Positions 1-10,239 of a stretch of 64,000 nucleotides of DNA are shown here, piece after piece. The position numbers were made by a program, and so were the translations under genes. Where the stretch lies: the NCBI GenBank assembly GCA_032164295.1, contig JAJHTX010000009.1:1612001-1676000 (forward strand). Direction: 5' to 3'. Positions within the stretch are counted from its first letter, which is position 1. Every line of letters starts with the position of its first letter. Below the pieces are notes generated by a model. It was given only the letters and a program-made list of their open reading frames with translations. It searched no databases and was not told where the DNA came from. Source of the stretch: Inonotus obliquus (Eukaryota > Basidiomycota > Agaricomycetes > Hymenochaetales > Hymenochaetaceae).

Positions 1-886
1 CCTTTTTTATAAAGTCATCCTTCAAATGCGCGTTTACGCATTGTATGGAAGGGATAAGAGGCTTCTCACTTTCTTTGTCCTGCTGACGATTGCTTTACTC
101 GGATTCAACATCCTTCAAATGTCTGATCTGTTTGGTAAGTCTGGGACTGGGAGGTCCTTAGCTCAGATACGAGGCTGATTTGGAAAAGTTGCGGTTGAAC
201 AGAATTCGTGTCGTAAATTTGGTGGTTGCTTATCCCGCCAGGGCTTCATTTTGAATCTTGAATTTGCTGGTCATGGATGCCTTCACGCCCTTTCGATGTC
301 TGGTATTGCGTGGTCGGTCACAGCTTTCACGGAATTTCTTCTATGCCTGCTGGTCATCATAAAGGCACGGAAAGGCGGATTCAAGATACGAAAAGCGGCG
401 ACAAGACAGGATATACTCACCGGTATGGCCAAAGATTCCATTGTCTACTTTGTGGTGTAAGTATTTCATTCTTTTTTTCCCCGTGGATGAGGTATTGATG
501 GAACGTTCTTTCACTCTACAACATCGAAGGATGTTCACTGTCTGCATCATCGGTGCAATGATTGTATTCATCAACGAGAACGTCGTATGTCTAGCTCTCT
601 CATCATCTCTGTATCACTTTCATTAATTTTTGTGTAGGATACCTACTTCGTCGAGGAGTTCTTAGACTCCCAGTTGAACTCGTACGAAACTATCGCTATT
701 ACGATCATGACTATTCTCGCTCCGAAGCTCATCATCAACATTCGAGTGGAATTCTACGGTCCGCCTGATGCCAACGAAACGTTGACCTGGAATGCTGATG
801 CTCCCGGGAGCTTTTCAGGTGCCGGGCTGAGTGTGGCAGCATCGGACATTGGAGATGACGGATGTTTTGGAGTTGGGGGGTCGTGA
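1..886 (+). CDS. DUF6533 family membrane protein, copy A (5' end outside window)
   Basis: This is the 3' half of a basidiomycete DUF6533-type multi-helix membrane protein; the role of the family is unknown. The first exon in view encodes the family motif RVYALYGRDKRLL followed by a hydrophobic helix. Later exons give the helix around GIAWSVTAFTEFLLCLLVII, and the last exon carries NSYETIAITIMTILAPKL and the FYGPPDANE motif before the TGA at 884-886. Introns begin GTAAGT or GTATGT and end AAAAG or TAG. It closely resembles copies B and C at about 5-9.6 kb and is the left member of the same tandem array. No disabling mutation is visible, but the N-terminal half cannot be judged. Confidence 0.8.
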
Positions 887-959
887 AGGGGACAAGAATA
901 ATTTTGATGCCCGTGCCATAATCTTGAGCTTATCTGTAGTCTGCAGTCTCTCAGGAGAA

Positions 960-2290
960 CATGTAATTGTGGGACACGATCTCAGGCTTCCAACGCAAGG
1001 AAGGTAGCTCAAGGGCCGGGTTATTCCTCTAAGCCGCACGTGATAACCAAAGTCTGCGCAAAATTTGAGAATTGAGTAACACTTTACTCCCGCCAAGCTC
1101 CTCAAAATCAGCCTAGAGGACGAAACGACATGTGGTTGAAGAGTATAACGCTGATTTGTGCACCGCATTAAATTACATGGCCGATTGGGATTCAGCCCAG
1201 TTGTCATTTAGGGACCGGGACCTGAGAGTGCACCCCAAGGGAGATTCTTCAGAGAGCGTTTTTTTGGTATGAAGTCCATCTTCTTTGTTTTTCCTTTAAT
1301 TTCCTATCGGTATTGAAGGCCGTCTTTTTCGTTTTCAGATATGATTAGAGCTACTATAACAAATTGTAGGCTGTGCTATATCTCGTCGACTTTTGATGTC
1401 TTCGGGAAACTCCGCGTCCTCTTGTCTGTGTTCGACCTTTTCGAAAACATGAAGATGCATCAATGGTCTATGCTTCTCATGTATTTGGATGACATTGATG
1501 ACGAGACGAGGAAGATGGAGTTCAATTTGCGGCTGTATGACTTATGGGGTAGAGGATAGGATGCGAGGTGGTTTGTAGAGAGGATAGAAATTAGAATGCG
1601 TTAGTCCTTTCCCTTGTACCAATTGATGGCATTGATGACCGAATTCTCGACAATGTATAGCGTATCATATGCATATGGTGTGCGCATTCTTCTCAAACTC
1701 AGCTTATCGACCACCCACGACTGAAAGACGTGACATGCTATTTACGACTTGACATATCTACTCTGATACGACACAGTCGACCTCCTTTGCCAACATTATT
1801 CCAAAACATACATTGCATATGGTTACAACGTCCATATTACAGACCCAAATTGAGTTATCGTTGGTCTTTGGAACCTCGTTGACAAATAAGCATGTTTGCA
1901 TTCTGAAGCCGAAGAAAGCCTACGTAAGAATGGATGGGAATGGCCTGCGGATCGAAATCCAGACGAAATGGGAAAACATGATTTCCCTATGTGTAGATGA
2001 GGCGAGTAAGTAAATCAACTCTGTTGGTGAGAACTTGAATGGAACTGAGTAAGAGAACATTGAATAGGAATTGAATATGCATATGGAGTGTTGGCATAAC
2101 GGCGTTCATCGAAATCATCAGAATAGCCTCTCTACATCCTCCATGCCTATACCTTTCCATAATGCACGGCGAAAAATTCACCTCTCCTATCTTCCACTTA
2201 TGGGTCGATGTGTACTACGATCGACATCAGGTTTTTTTTTTTTCAAATTTCGTTCCGAAGTACGATACGTGCGTGGGAAATAAGTGTGAA
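960..2290. repeat. 3' block and R2 block of duplicated unit A
   Basis: This stretch follows DUF6533 copy A and is repeated after other copies. The part near 1012-1060 (AAGGGCCGGG, then GCACGTGATA) recurs near 9738 and 16764. The part from about 1340 to 2010 (R2) recurs at 13180-13890 and partly at 6890-7090. Short conserved peptides can be read in R2, such as DDETRKMEF near 1500 and VTIGLWNF in the sister copy, but every copy has stops and frame changes. R2 is probably a decayed gene duplicated together with DUF6533; I do not recognise its family. Confidence 0.55.
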
Positions 2291-2392
2291 GGGATGTCAT
2301 TAGGTTAGCAGTCTGCTTTCTCCATCCACGCATAACGTGGACCAACGTATCTGATGTGAATGGCATTGGTGCGCTTGTCCTGGTAGATGGAG

Positions 2393-2888
2393 GTTAGGCC
2401 CTGTTCGGCTGCACGATTTCACGAGATCACGACTTGCTCTATCTCGATATGACAAGTGTGCAAATCGTGGGAATATTTTCCTCAACCTCAGCTCGCGTTG
2501 AGGTCAAAAGCCCTCACTTTCGCTGAGAGCCTACAGCACTACATTGCGCACCTGTAAAAAAATAATTTCAACTGCATAGCAATCGGCCCCTATGAATAGA
2601 TTATTTTTGCGATTTTTATTTTATTTTTTTGTGGTTGTGTTGTGTTGTGTGGCAGAGATACTGGAGAGAAGAAGTGTGATCTCGAGTTGAAAAACAGGTC
2701 AGACCTGTTTTTCAACTTGGGGCCAGTTTGGCAGGGAGACGCGAGATCACGATGTGAGATCATGATCCCAGATTGTGCAGCCGAACACCTCTTGATTTCA
2801 CTGTGATCTCCCGTGACTTCAGCGACATCATACCTTCCTCTTATGGCAGGTCAATCTCAAATCAAGGTGCCGCCGAACAGGGCCTAAC
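2393..2888. mobile_element. Small TIR element (MITE-like), 496 bp
   Basis: The two ends are perfect 17-bp inverted repeats: GTTAGGCCCTGTTCGGC at 2393-2409, and its exact reverse complement at 2872-2888. Just inside, both ends share more inverted similarity (GAGATCACG-type words near 2420 and 2750-2760). No coding sequence is present, so it would be non-autonomous. The GGCCCTGTTCGG terminus resembles PIF/Harbinger-type ends as I know them, and the outer TTA/TAA could be part of their three-base target, but a clear direct duplication is not visible. Confidence 0.7.
2686..2716. repeat. Near-perfect 31-nt palindrome inside the TIR element
   Basis: The arms GTTGAAAAACAGGTC (2686-2700) and GACCTGTTTTTCAAC (2702-2716) are exact reverse complements around the single base at 2701. 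It lies near the middle of the TIR element and could be the junction of an internal foldback. Confidence 0.85.
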
Positions 2889-3407
2889 GCTTCCTACTCG
2901 CCTCACTATTACAGTATCAATTTTACTCGACAACGTTTGCTACATCAGGAAAAGCCCGAATGGCGGAAAGACGAAGAAATCCTAGAATGGGCGGAAGTTC
3001 TGTAGAAATTCTGCAGAATTTCCACCACTTCTAAGAAATTCGATTCCGCGACATAACAGAACCCCCATTCTATTTTCTAAGTATTCTGTGTGCATTCTTG
3101 GCTATTCCTTGACGGGACGAAGGATGTTCTTACTTATTCTGTCGGTCACAAGTAATTAATTTAATACCAATAAATACCATATATATATTGTCCAACAACA
3201 TCGTCAGACTCGCCGGTTGTGTGTTCACGTCTAATAGAACCATTAGATACCTCAAGTCGCCTTCTTTTCCTATCAGATTTTGCGAATATCTCAGTTTGCA
3301 GATCGTCTCTCTCGTACTAAAGCTAATCAGCCATATTATCAACGAGCCAAAACAACGAATCTATACCTTCCACCAGCCTCAAATGGCGTCTTCTTCAACT
3401 TTGCACA
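2889..3407. other. Non-coding spacer
   Basis: No gene is supported here. The stretch is AT-rich and has several AATTC/GAATT-rich imperfect hairpins near 2980-3110. Short open frames have no homology signal. Confidence 0.5.
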
Positions 3408-4170
3408 TTAATGAAACGTGGTCGTCCTCACACTTTCACTTCTTCGCTTCTTCTCTGTGAGCTCGAGTCTTCTATCATGACGTGCCTGCAGCTCGTTTGC
3501 AAATGTAGCATTTCGGGATGAAGGCCTGTAATTGCTGGCGTGAATGTCCAAACTTTACGATAGCATGATAAACAAAAGCTCACCCTGAAGTATTAGCACC
3601 TCTTCCATTGCCAGATCCTCCATCTTTTCAACATAGAGTGCTTCTCTCACTAGTGCGAACCGTAGTTCAATTTGTGCAAGCACGTCAAGTGCCTCAGCTC
3701 GATGGGCGGGTTGCAGTTCCAGCTCTGCCTCCTCAGTCTCGACTTCTGGTTCAACTGCAGCATCACACCCTGCTTCGATTTCAGGTTGGTCGGCATTTTC
3801 AGCACTGTCCTCATCGCGGCTAGGAGCAGCAACTGTCTCGGGTTCGACTGGCTTCTCCGATATCGCTCTAACCAGCTCTTCCACCGGTTCCTCATCTGGC
3901 TCCTCAGGTGACGTGGACGGAGATGTTGTCGGTGATTTGATGAGTTGCTGCCCAGCCATGATAGAGCTGCCTGACGGTGCGACTGGGATGACGGAGGCAG
4001 TATCAAGGTTCTATGCGGGTTTCTCATTGAACTCTTCATCGTTGTGCCGATCACCATACAGAGATAGGCATCAAAACTCATAGATATCAATGAAGAAGAT
4101 GCAGCGACTGCAGCAGAAGCAGAGGAGAGTTTACCAGGTCCCGAAGGGGCATACGTCACACGGTAATCTT
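3408..4170 (-). pseudogene. Dep1/Sds3-like chromatin protein fragment, frameshifted
   Basis: On the minus strand an acidic Pro/Glu-rich N-terminal region leads into RAEALDVLAQIELRFALV and YVEKMEDLAMEEVLIL, the Sds3-like/Dep1 signature of the Rpd3L histone deacetylase complex. A GTGAGC..ACAG intron follows, and the next exon starts LHPEM, matching the family GTHPEL. Right after LHLQ the frame slips: the expected continuation ELQARHDRRLEL is readable only one base out of phase. The relic then reaches a TAA at 3408. Upstream, an exon with QDYRVTYAPSGPG starts after a TTTAG acceptor near 4166, but no initiating ATG is found. The long open stretch further up (to 4452) is not recognised. This is a truncated, broken duplicate; the functional gene should lie elsewhere in the genome. 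Confidence 0.65.
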
Positions 4171-4579
4171 GTCTAAAGAAAGAGGAGTGGGGTTAATGGG
4201 GTCTTCCTCTGTAAGTGTGGCCAACGAATCATGGGTTTCATCCTTCTTCTCCAGAGGGACAACCCAGTGAAGGCTTAGTGGAGATATCAACATCGTCAGG
4301 TTCGGGGTCGGTATCATTGGGTGTGGTGTGGTAAAAGAGGAAGGGGCTGGAGGAAGAGATACGCGTCGTGCAGAAAATTTTAAAGAGATCAACCAGCACG
4401 TGGTCGTGCTCAATTGAGGGTCGGCAAGTCTTGACTTAATCGCGCAGATCAATAAATGCCCAGAGGTGCCAAGCTGCCGATCATGGGCATTCTACCCGTT
4501 CCGTTTGCTCTTCTAAAGGGATTCTGGCTATTCTATGCTATTCTATCTATTCTACCACTTTCCGGGGATCTGGTTTTTC

Positions 4580-4930
4580 CTGATGTAGTCAAGGTCAAAG
4601 TTTAGCATAGCCAACGCCATTTTGGAGCTACGTCAGTCCCAATGTGTGTGGTACCGACTTTGTGGCTTACTATCAGGCGAATAGATCTGGTTTTCTGTTT
4701 CTTCAGCGTCTGATGCATCTTATTCTTCCTGTCAGGGAAGGCTCTTTCCCCTGAACATGAATCTGATAGATGAATGTCATGAAGACCGGGTCCATTTCCA
4801 GATTTCCGGATGGGACCACTCATCCGATACCATCGCGCGACGTATAACCTCCTTTGCGATGACCAGTACTATAAATGTGTAGCCATAGCTTTCCGAGCTG
4901 AAAGTCTTAAACTGTCACCGTGAGTCCAAC
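4580..4930 (+). promoter_or_regulatory. Duplicated promoter block of DUF6533 copy B
   Basis: About 340 bp upstream of copy B align by eye with 7580-7892 and 14575-14898, upstream of copies C and D. Shared landmarks are CAATTTGGAGCTA-type sequence, the CAGAAGGCTCTTTCC region, and a TATAAA box at 4870-4875 about 55 nt before the ATG. The CTGCGAGTCCAAC-type leader just before the start codon is also shared. The copies should therefore respond to the same signals. Confidence 0.65.
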
Positions 4931-6692
4931 ATGTCTGACGACTCGGAAGAATTCAAGTACTTTGAAATCCTCCTCGGCCATGAGGTCACCTGTTTCAAGT
5001 CGATTATCGGTCAGCCGCCGGCATTCTTCTTGTACAGTTATCTCTCTTCTCAACAAGTGACTTAGTTGCATGCACTACATTTCATTTTTATTACACTGGT
5101 AAGAGACCATGATGATATTCATACGCATTTCTGACATCAATACAAAGTAACACACCTAGATGAAGAGGTTCGTCTCTCAATTTCCTGTAGCTGGTGTAGC
5201 TGATCATGCTGTCCGCAAGGTGGAATACATCTGGGTATGCGGATTCAACAGTATGATACACCGTTTTGATGCACTCAGGCCATATGTATGATATAGTCGA
5301 AAAAATGGACGACCGGGAAGATCATGTATCTGTTGGTAAGTGGATTTGATGCTAGAGGAATTTCTCGCTAACTGCTCCAATAGACGAGATATCTCGGCGC
5401 TCTGTTCCTGATGTATGAGCTGATTATTGCCCTTTCCTCTACTTATCTGATGTTCCTTGGATCAGATGTTCGGCCATAGGGGATGCTTCTGCTTGGAACG
5501 ACTCTGACCTATACAAATTCGTAATAGACATTTCTCTTGGGGGCCACTCCATTGGAAGTTGATGTACATATTTCTCCAGGTTGTGGAGGAAGTAGCGTTG
5601 GGCAACTTCTTTCCGTCCTGTGAGTGGTTAATTTTCCTCAATATATGCCTGCTAATAGCTCTTCAAAGGCTTTGGTGGCCGGCTATATGCAGGACTCGGT
5701 CCTATGATAATATTGTCAGCAGAAGGTAGGCAAGCAGCTTAGCTGCAAAACATATAGCTAATATCCATGCCTTTTGCTTTGAAGTCATCCTCCAAATGCG
5801 CATCTATGCATTGTACGGGAGGGATAAGAGGCTTCTCGCTTTCTTTGTTCTGCTGACGATTGCTTTATTCGGTTTCAACATCCTCCAAATGTCTACTCTG
5901 TTTCGTAAGTGGGAGGTCGTTTATCGCGAATACGAGGTTGATTTGGACAAAGTTGCAGTTGAACAGAACTTATGTGGTGAATTGGGTGGTTGCTTCAACA
6001 AGCGCAATATATTCCGCCGGGCCTTCATTTCAAATGATGCGGTTACTACTTATGGATGCCTTTACGCCCTTCCGATGTCTGGTATTGCGTGGTCGGTCAC
6101 AGCTTTCACGGAATTTCTTTTATTCCTGCTGGTCATCATAAGGGCACGGAAAGGCAGATTCAAGATACGAGAAACGGCGACAAGACAGGACATACTCACC
6201 GGGATGGCCAAAGATTCCATTGTCTACTTTGCGGTGTAAGCAACTCATTCTTCTTTTTCTGTGGATGAGGTATTGATGGGACGTTTCCTCTGCAACATTG
6301 AAGGATGTTCACTCTCTGCCTCATCGGTACAATGATTGTATTCATACCGGAGCACGTCGTATGTCTGGCATTCTCATCATCTATCTATAGCACTTTCGAT
6401 CATTTTTGTGTAGTACACCGACTTCGCCGACTTCTTATTCTTCCAGATGAACTCGTATGAAACTATTGCTATTACGATCATGACTATCCTCGCTCCGAAG
6501 CTCATGATCAACATACGAGCGGAATTCTACGGTCCGCCTGATGCCAACGAAACGCAATTGACATGGAATGCTGATGCACTCGAATTCGTTTCGCAATCCG
6601 AAGATGTTAGTGCGGTAGTATCGAGCGATGGAGGAAACGGAAGCCCTGGAGTAGCGGAGGGATCGCGAAGTGGACAAGGACAGGAATGTTGA
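4931..6692 (+). CDS. DUF6533 family membrane protein, copy B
   Basis: The ATG at 4931 starts MSDDSEEFKYFEILLGHEV. The gene is split into roughly ten small exons: a short exon after the acceptor at about 5065, one ending in DEE, one encoding VEYIW, one encoding KWTTGKIMYLL, one encoding TRYLGALFL, then ICSAIGDASAWNDSD, FGGRLYAGLGPMIILSAE, and the large exon with MRIYALYGRDKRLLAFFVLL. The 3' exons hold GIAWSVTAFTEFLLFLLVII and the C-terminal APKLMINIRAEFYGPPDANE; the stop is at 6690-6692. Several hydrophobic helices indicate an integral membrane protein of unknown function. I see no inactivating change once a 53-nt intron is placed after TRYLGALFL. Confidence 0.75.
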
Positions 6693-7430
6693 CACCCGTG
6701 TCATAAGCTAGAGTACATGTTGCCTACCGTCACTCAGAAGAACAAGTTATTGTAGGGCATAGTTGTGACCTTGTGGGACGTTATAATCGCCACATAAGGA
6801 AAGCAGTTCAAGGGCCGGACATTCTTTTTCTTTATCCACACGCAATAGCCAATTAAAATTTCGCGAGCGCACATGCGACTCGACACATAATGTATCAATA
6901 TGATCTATGGACCTCTGTTTCGACCCTATCGTCATCGTCCTTGACCAACATAACAAATCATACGGCTACAGGTCGCCCGCTCGTATAACAGACTCGGATT
7001 GGGTTATCGTCGGTTTTTGGAACCTTTTTGACGAATCTGCGCTCTGAAGTTGAAGCAAGTCTACGTAAGAATGGATGAGAATGGCCTGCGAATCAAAATC
7101 CAGAAGAAATGGATTGTGATCAAAACAACATCACTCGGTTTAGTCACGCCATTTCCATTTCCGGTCTGGTTATAAATGAGGACATGGCATGCCACCTCAG
7201 TCTCGTTCCCACAACTGAGGTGAGTCTTTCCGCACATGTATGTACATACTCTATTCCTATTCTTCCATAGGAGTCCTTCCGAGTGCCATACTGGATGGAA
7301 ATACAGAGTCTCATTATAATTGGGTTGGCGACTCATCCGAATGATCCATATACAGTACTTAAACGCGACACGATCTTGAAGCCTATCGATTCCTTCGTCC
7401 ATTACACATGGCCGTCGCTTCCATCCTCAC
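6693..7430. repeat. 3' block and shortened R2 block of unit B
   Basis: The sequence near 6810 (AAGGGCCGGACATTC) matches the 3' blocks of copies A, C and D. The part from 6890 to 7090 matches the second half of R2 (compare 1840-1960 and 13710-13820, GATTGGGTTATCGTCGG). Much of the first half of R2 is missing, so unit B carries an internal deletion. No intact gene is seen. Confidence 0.5.
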
Positions 7431-7439
7431 AATGCATAG

Positions 7440-7892
7440 CCCAACGCGACTGACCTTGCGTGGGGCTGCTATGCTTCTCCCCAGTGATGGGAAGAAAAAT
7501 ACAATCTCAACCGCCTCACTTTCAACAACTTTGTTTGATACCTTGCTCTAGTAAGTAGAGCTGTAGTCAAGCACAAGACGCACGACCAACACCAATTTGG
7601 AGCTACGGACGCTGTATTGCATCTGGAACTGAAGATATAGTACAAATATCAGCTCAATCGATCTAATTTCTCGTTCTTGCAGCTTCCAGCGCATCTGATT
7701 CTCCTCAATCAGAAGGCTCTTTCCTGATTCTGATCAGATAGATGAAGACCGAGCGCATCGTCTAGTTGCCGGATAGGACTACTCATTCGATGTCATCGCG
7801 CAGTGCGGAGCGTCTCACGCGACAATCAGCACTATAAAGGTGTGGCCGTAACTTATTCAATGACGGTCTTACACTTTCGCTGCGAGTCCAAC
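7440..7892 (+). promoter_or_regulatory. Duplicated promoter block of DUF6533 copy C
   Basis: The block starts near GCATAGCCCAACGCGACTGA, which recurs at 14445 upstream of copy D, and runs to the shared TGCGAGTCCAAC leader. A TATAAA box lies at 7833-7838, about 55 nt before the start codon. Confidence 0.65.
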
Positions 7893-9639
7893 ATGCCTGC
7901 AGAATTCGCGTTTTTTGGAGAACTTGGCCATGCGGTCACCTTATTCAAATCGATTATCGGTCAGTAACCGCGTTGTTCAACTTGTACATTCATCTGTATC
8001 CTCAACAAGGGACTCAGTTGCATGCACTACATTTCATTTTTATTACACTGGTAAGATACCGTGCTGTTCTTCATATGCATTTCTGACATCAATACAAAGT
8101 GACACACTTTGATGAAGAGGTTCGTCACTCAAACTTGTGCAGCTGGAGTAACTGATCATGTTGTCCACAAGGTGGAGTATATCTGGGTAAACAAGTTCAA
8201 CAGTGTGATACACCGTTTTGAGGCACTGAGGCCATTTTTCTGTAGTCAAGAAAATGGACAGCCGCGAAGATTATGTATCTACTGGTATTTGGATTTGATG
8301 CTCAAGGAATTGCTCACTAACTGCTCCAACAGACGAGATATCTCGGCGCCATATTCTTGATGTACGAGCTGATTATTGCCCTTTCCTCCACTTACCTGAT
8401 GTTCCTTGGATCAGATGTTCGGTCATAGGTGTGGGTGCTTATGCTTGGAACGACTCAGACATATCCAAATACGTAATAAGCATTTCTCTTGAAAGCCATT
8501 CCGTCGCGAATTGATGCACATATCTGTCCAGCTCACGAGCGCAAAGGAACTGACGCTGGACAACTTCATTCCGTCCTGTGAGTGGTTAATGCTTGTCAGT
8601 ATGTGCCTGCTGATAACTCTTCAAAGGCTTTGGTGGACAACTATATGCAGGGTTCGGTCCTATGATAATATTGTCAGCAGAAGGTAGGCAAGTGACAATC
8701 GCAGTGCGCAGAGCCAAAAATCAAGCCTTTTTTTTCAAAGTTATCCTTCAAATGCGCGTCTACGCATTGTACGGAAGGGACAAGAGGCTTCTCGCTTTCT
8801 TCGTTCTACTAACGATTGCTTTACTCGGTTTCAACATCCTCCAAATGTCACGGCTGTTTTGTAAGTCTGGGAGTTCCCTTGGTTCAGAGATGAGTCTAAT
8901 TTGAAAAAGTGGATGTTGAAGAGAATCGGTGTGCTACAAACGGAGGATGCCTTCACGAGCGCAACATATTCCGCGGAATTTTTATCTCAAAATTTGTATA
9001 TACTAATTATGCATGCGTCTACGCTCATAGGGTGTCTGGTATAGCGTGGTCTGTGACAGCTTTCACGGAATTCCTTCTGTTCATCCTGGTCGTCATCAAG
9101 GCACGGAAGGGCCGGCTCAAGATACGCAAACAATTGGCAGCCCAGGACACACTCGCCAGAATGGCCAATGGTTCCATCACCTACTTTGCAGCGTGGGTCA
9201 TTCATTCTTCTCTTGATGAAGTGTTGATGGAACGTTCATTCACTCTGCAACATTGTAGGCTGTTCACTGTCTGCCTGATCGGTGCAGTGATTGTGTTCAT
9301 CGGCGAGCACTTCGTATGTCTAGCATTCTCATGAGTCGTCCCTCTTTCACTTTCATTAATTTTGTGTAGGATAACAACTTTTTCGTCCTTTTCGTATACC
9401 TCCAGACGAACTCGTACGAAACTATTGCGATCACGATCATGACTATCCTCGCTCCGAAGCTCATCATCAGCATACGAGCAGAATTCTATGGTCCACCTGA
9501 TGCCAATGAAACGCAATTGACATGGAATGCTGATGCTGCCGGGAGCTTTTCATCAAATGGAAGTGCCTGGCTGAGTGTGACAGCATCGAACAACGGAGAT
9601 GACGGGAGTTCTGGAGTAGAGGGGTCGCGAAGGGAATAA
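7893..9639 (+). CDS. DUF6533 family membrane protein, copy C
   Basis: The ATG at 7893 starts MPAEFAFFGELGHAVTLFKS. The exon plan is the same as in copy B: short exon ending in DEE, VEYIW exon, SRKWTAAKIMYLL, TRYLGAIFL, then GVGAYAWNDSDISKY, LTSAKELTLDNFIPS, and MRVYALYGRDKRLLAFFVLL. Downstream are a Cys-containing extracellular-type loop (ENRCATNGGCLHERN), the helix SGIAWSVTAFTEFLLFILVV, and the last exon with FYGPPDANETQL. The stop is at 9637-9639. The gene reads through with plausible splice sites, so it is likely functional. Function is unknown. Confidence 0.75.
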
Positions 9640-10190
9640 GAACAATATTGATTTTGGTACCGTGTCACAACCTAGAGTTTATTGAGCACATATGCAAGTA
9701 ATCGTGGGGACGACAATAAGTAAGGAGAGTAGCTCAAGGGCCGGGCTATTTTTAAGTTGCACGTGATAGCTAGTTCCGGCGCAGAATTTAATCAATTTTA
9801 CTTTGGCCCTTCTCAGACCCAGACCTCAGAATCAGCTTTTCACGGAGTCCGAGAGCAAAAAACAGAAGGGTAGTTGCACGATACACTGAACCCACGTGTC
9901 CAGCTGGGATCCAACTCAGTTTTCATCCAGGACCTGAGAGTGTACGAGTGTACTCTGCGTCCTTTACTCCGGACTCGCAAAGTGGTAAATACAAGCCAAC
10001 TGTGTAGTTGGTTGCTTGTTCATTATTCAATATATATAGTATTGTTGAGGAGCAACAACGGAGGAGAAAGAGAAGAGGAGATGGGTGCTAGCCGCCAAAG
10101 ACGGCTCCGGCTCCCATCGTCACGCCCGCGTCTACAAGTGGCAGAGACAGTTACGGCCCGACACCCCATTTTTAGGAGCCCGCGACGCGT
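9640..10190. repeat. 3' block of unit C, interrupted
   Basis: Up to about 9945 the sequence matches the 3' blocks of copies A and D (AAGGGCCGGGC at 9738; GACCTGAGAGTGTAC near 9930). Homology to the unit then stops and resumes only at about 13160. From 9945 on the DNA belongs to inserted material: a GC-rich hairpin-prone segment (10090-10195) and then the URA2 fragment. Confidence 0.55.
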
Positions 10191-10239
10191 CGAGGCGTAA
10201 TGAGAAACCCATGTATGTATGAAATGGGCGAGAAATCCA

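Noticed and set aside
2394..2887. TTA/TAA at the ends of the MITE as a 3-bp target duplication
   Set aside because: TTA on the left and TAA on the right are complementary, not direct copies, so they count as part of the inverted repeat; no direct duplication is visible.
8340..8425. Apparent shared frameshift in DUF6533 copies B and C after the TRYLGA.FL exon
   Set aside because: A 53-nt intron (GTACGAG..GGATCAG, branch-like CTGAT) restores the frame in B, C and D, so it is splicing, not mutation.
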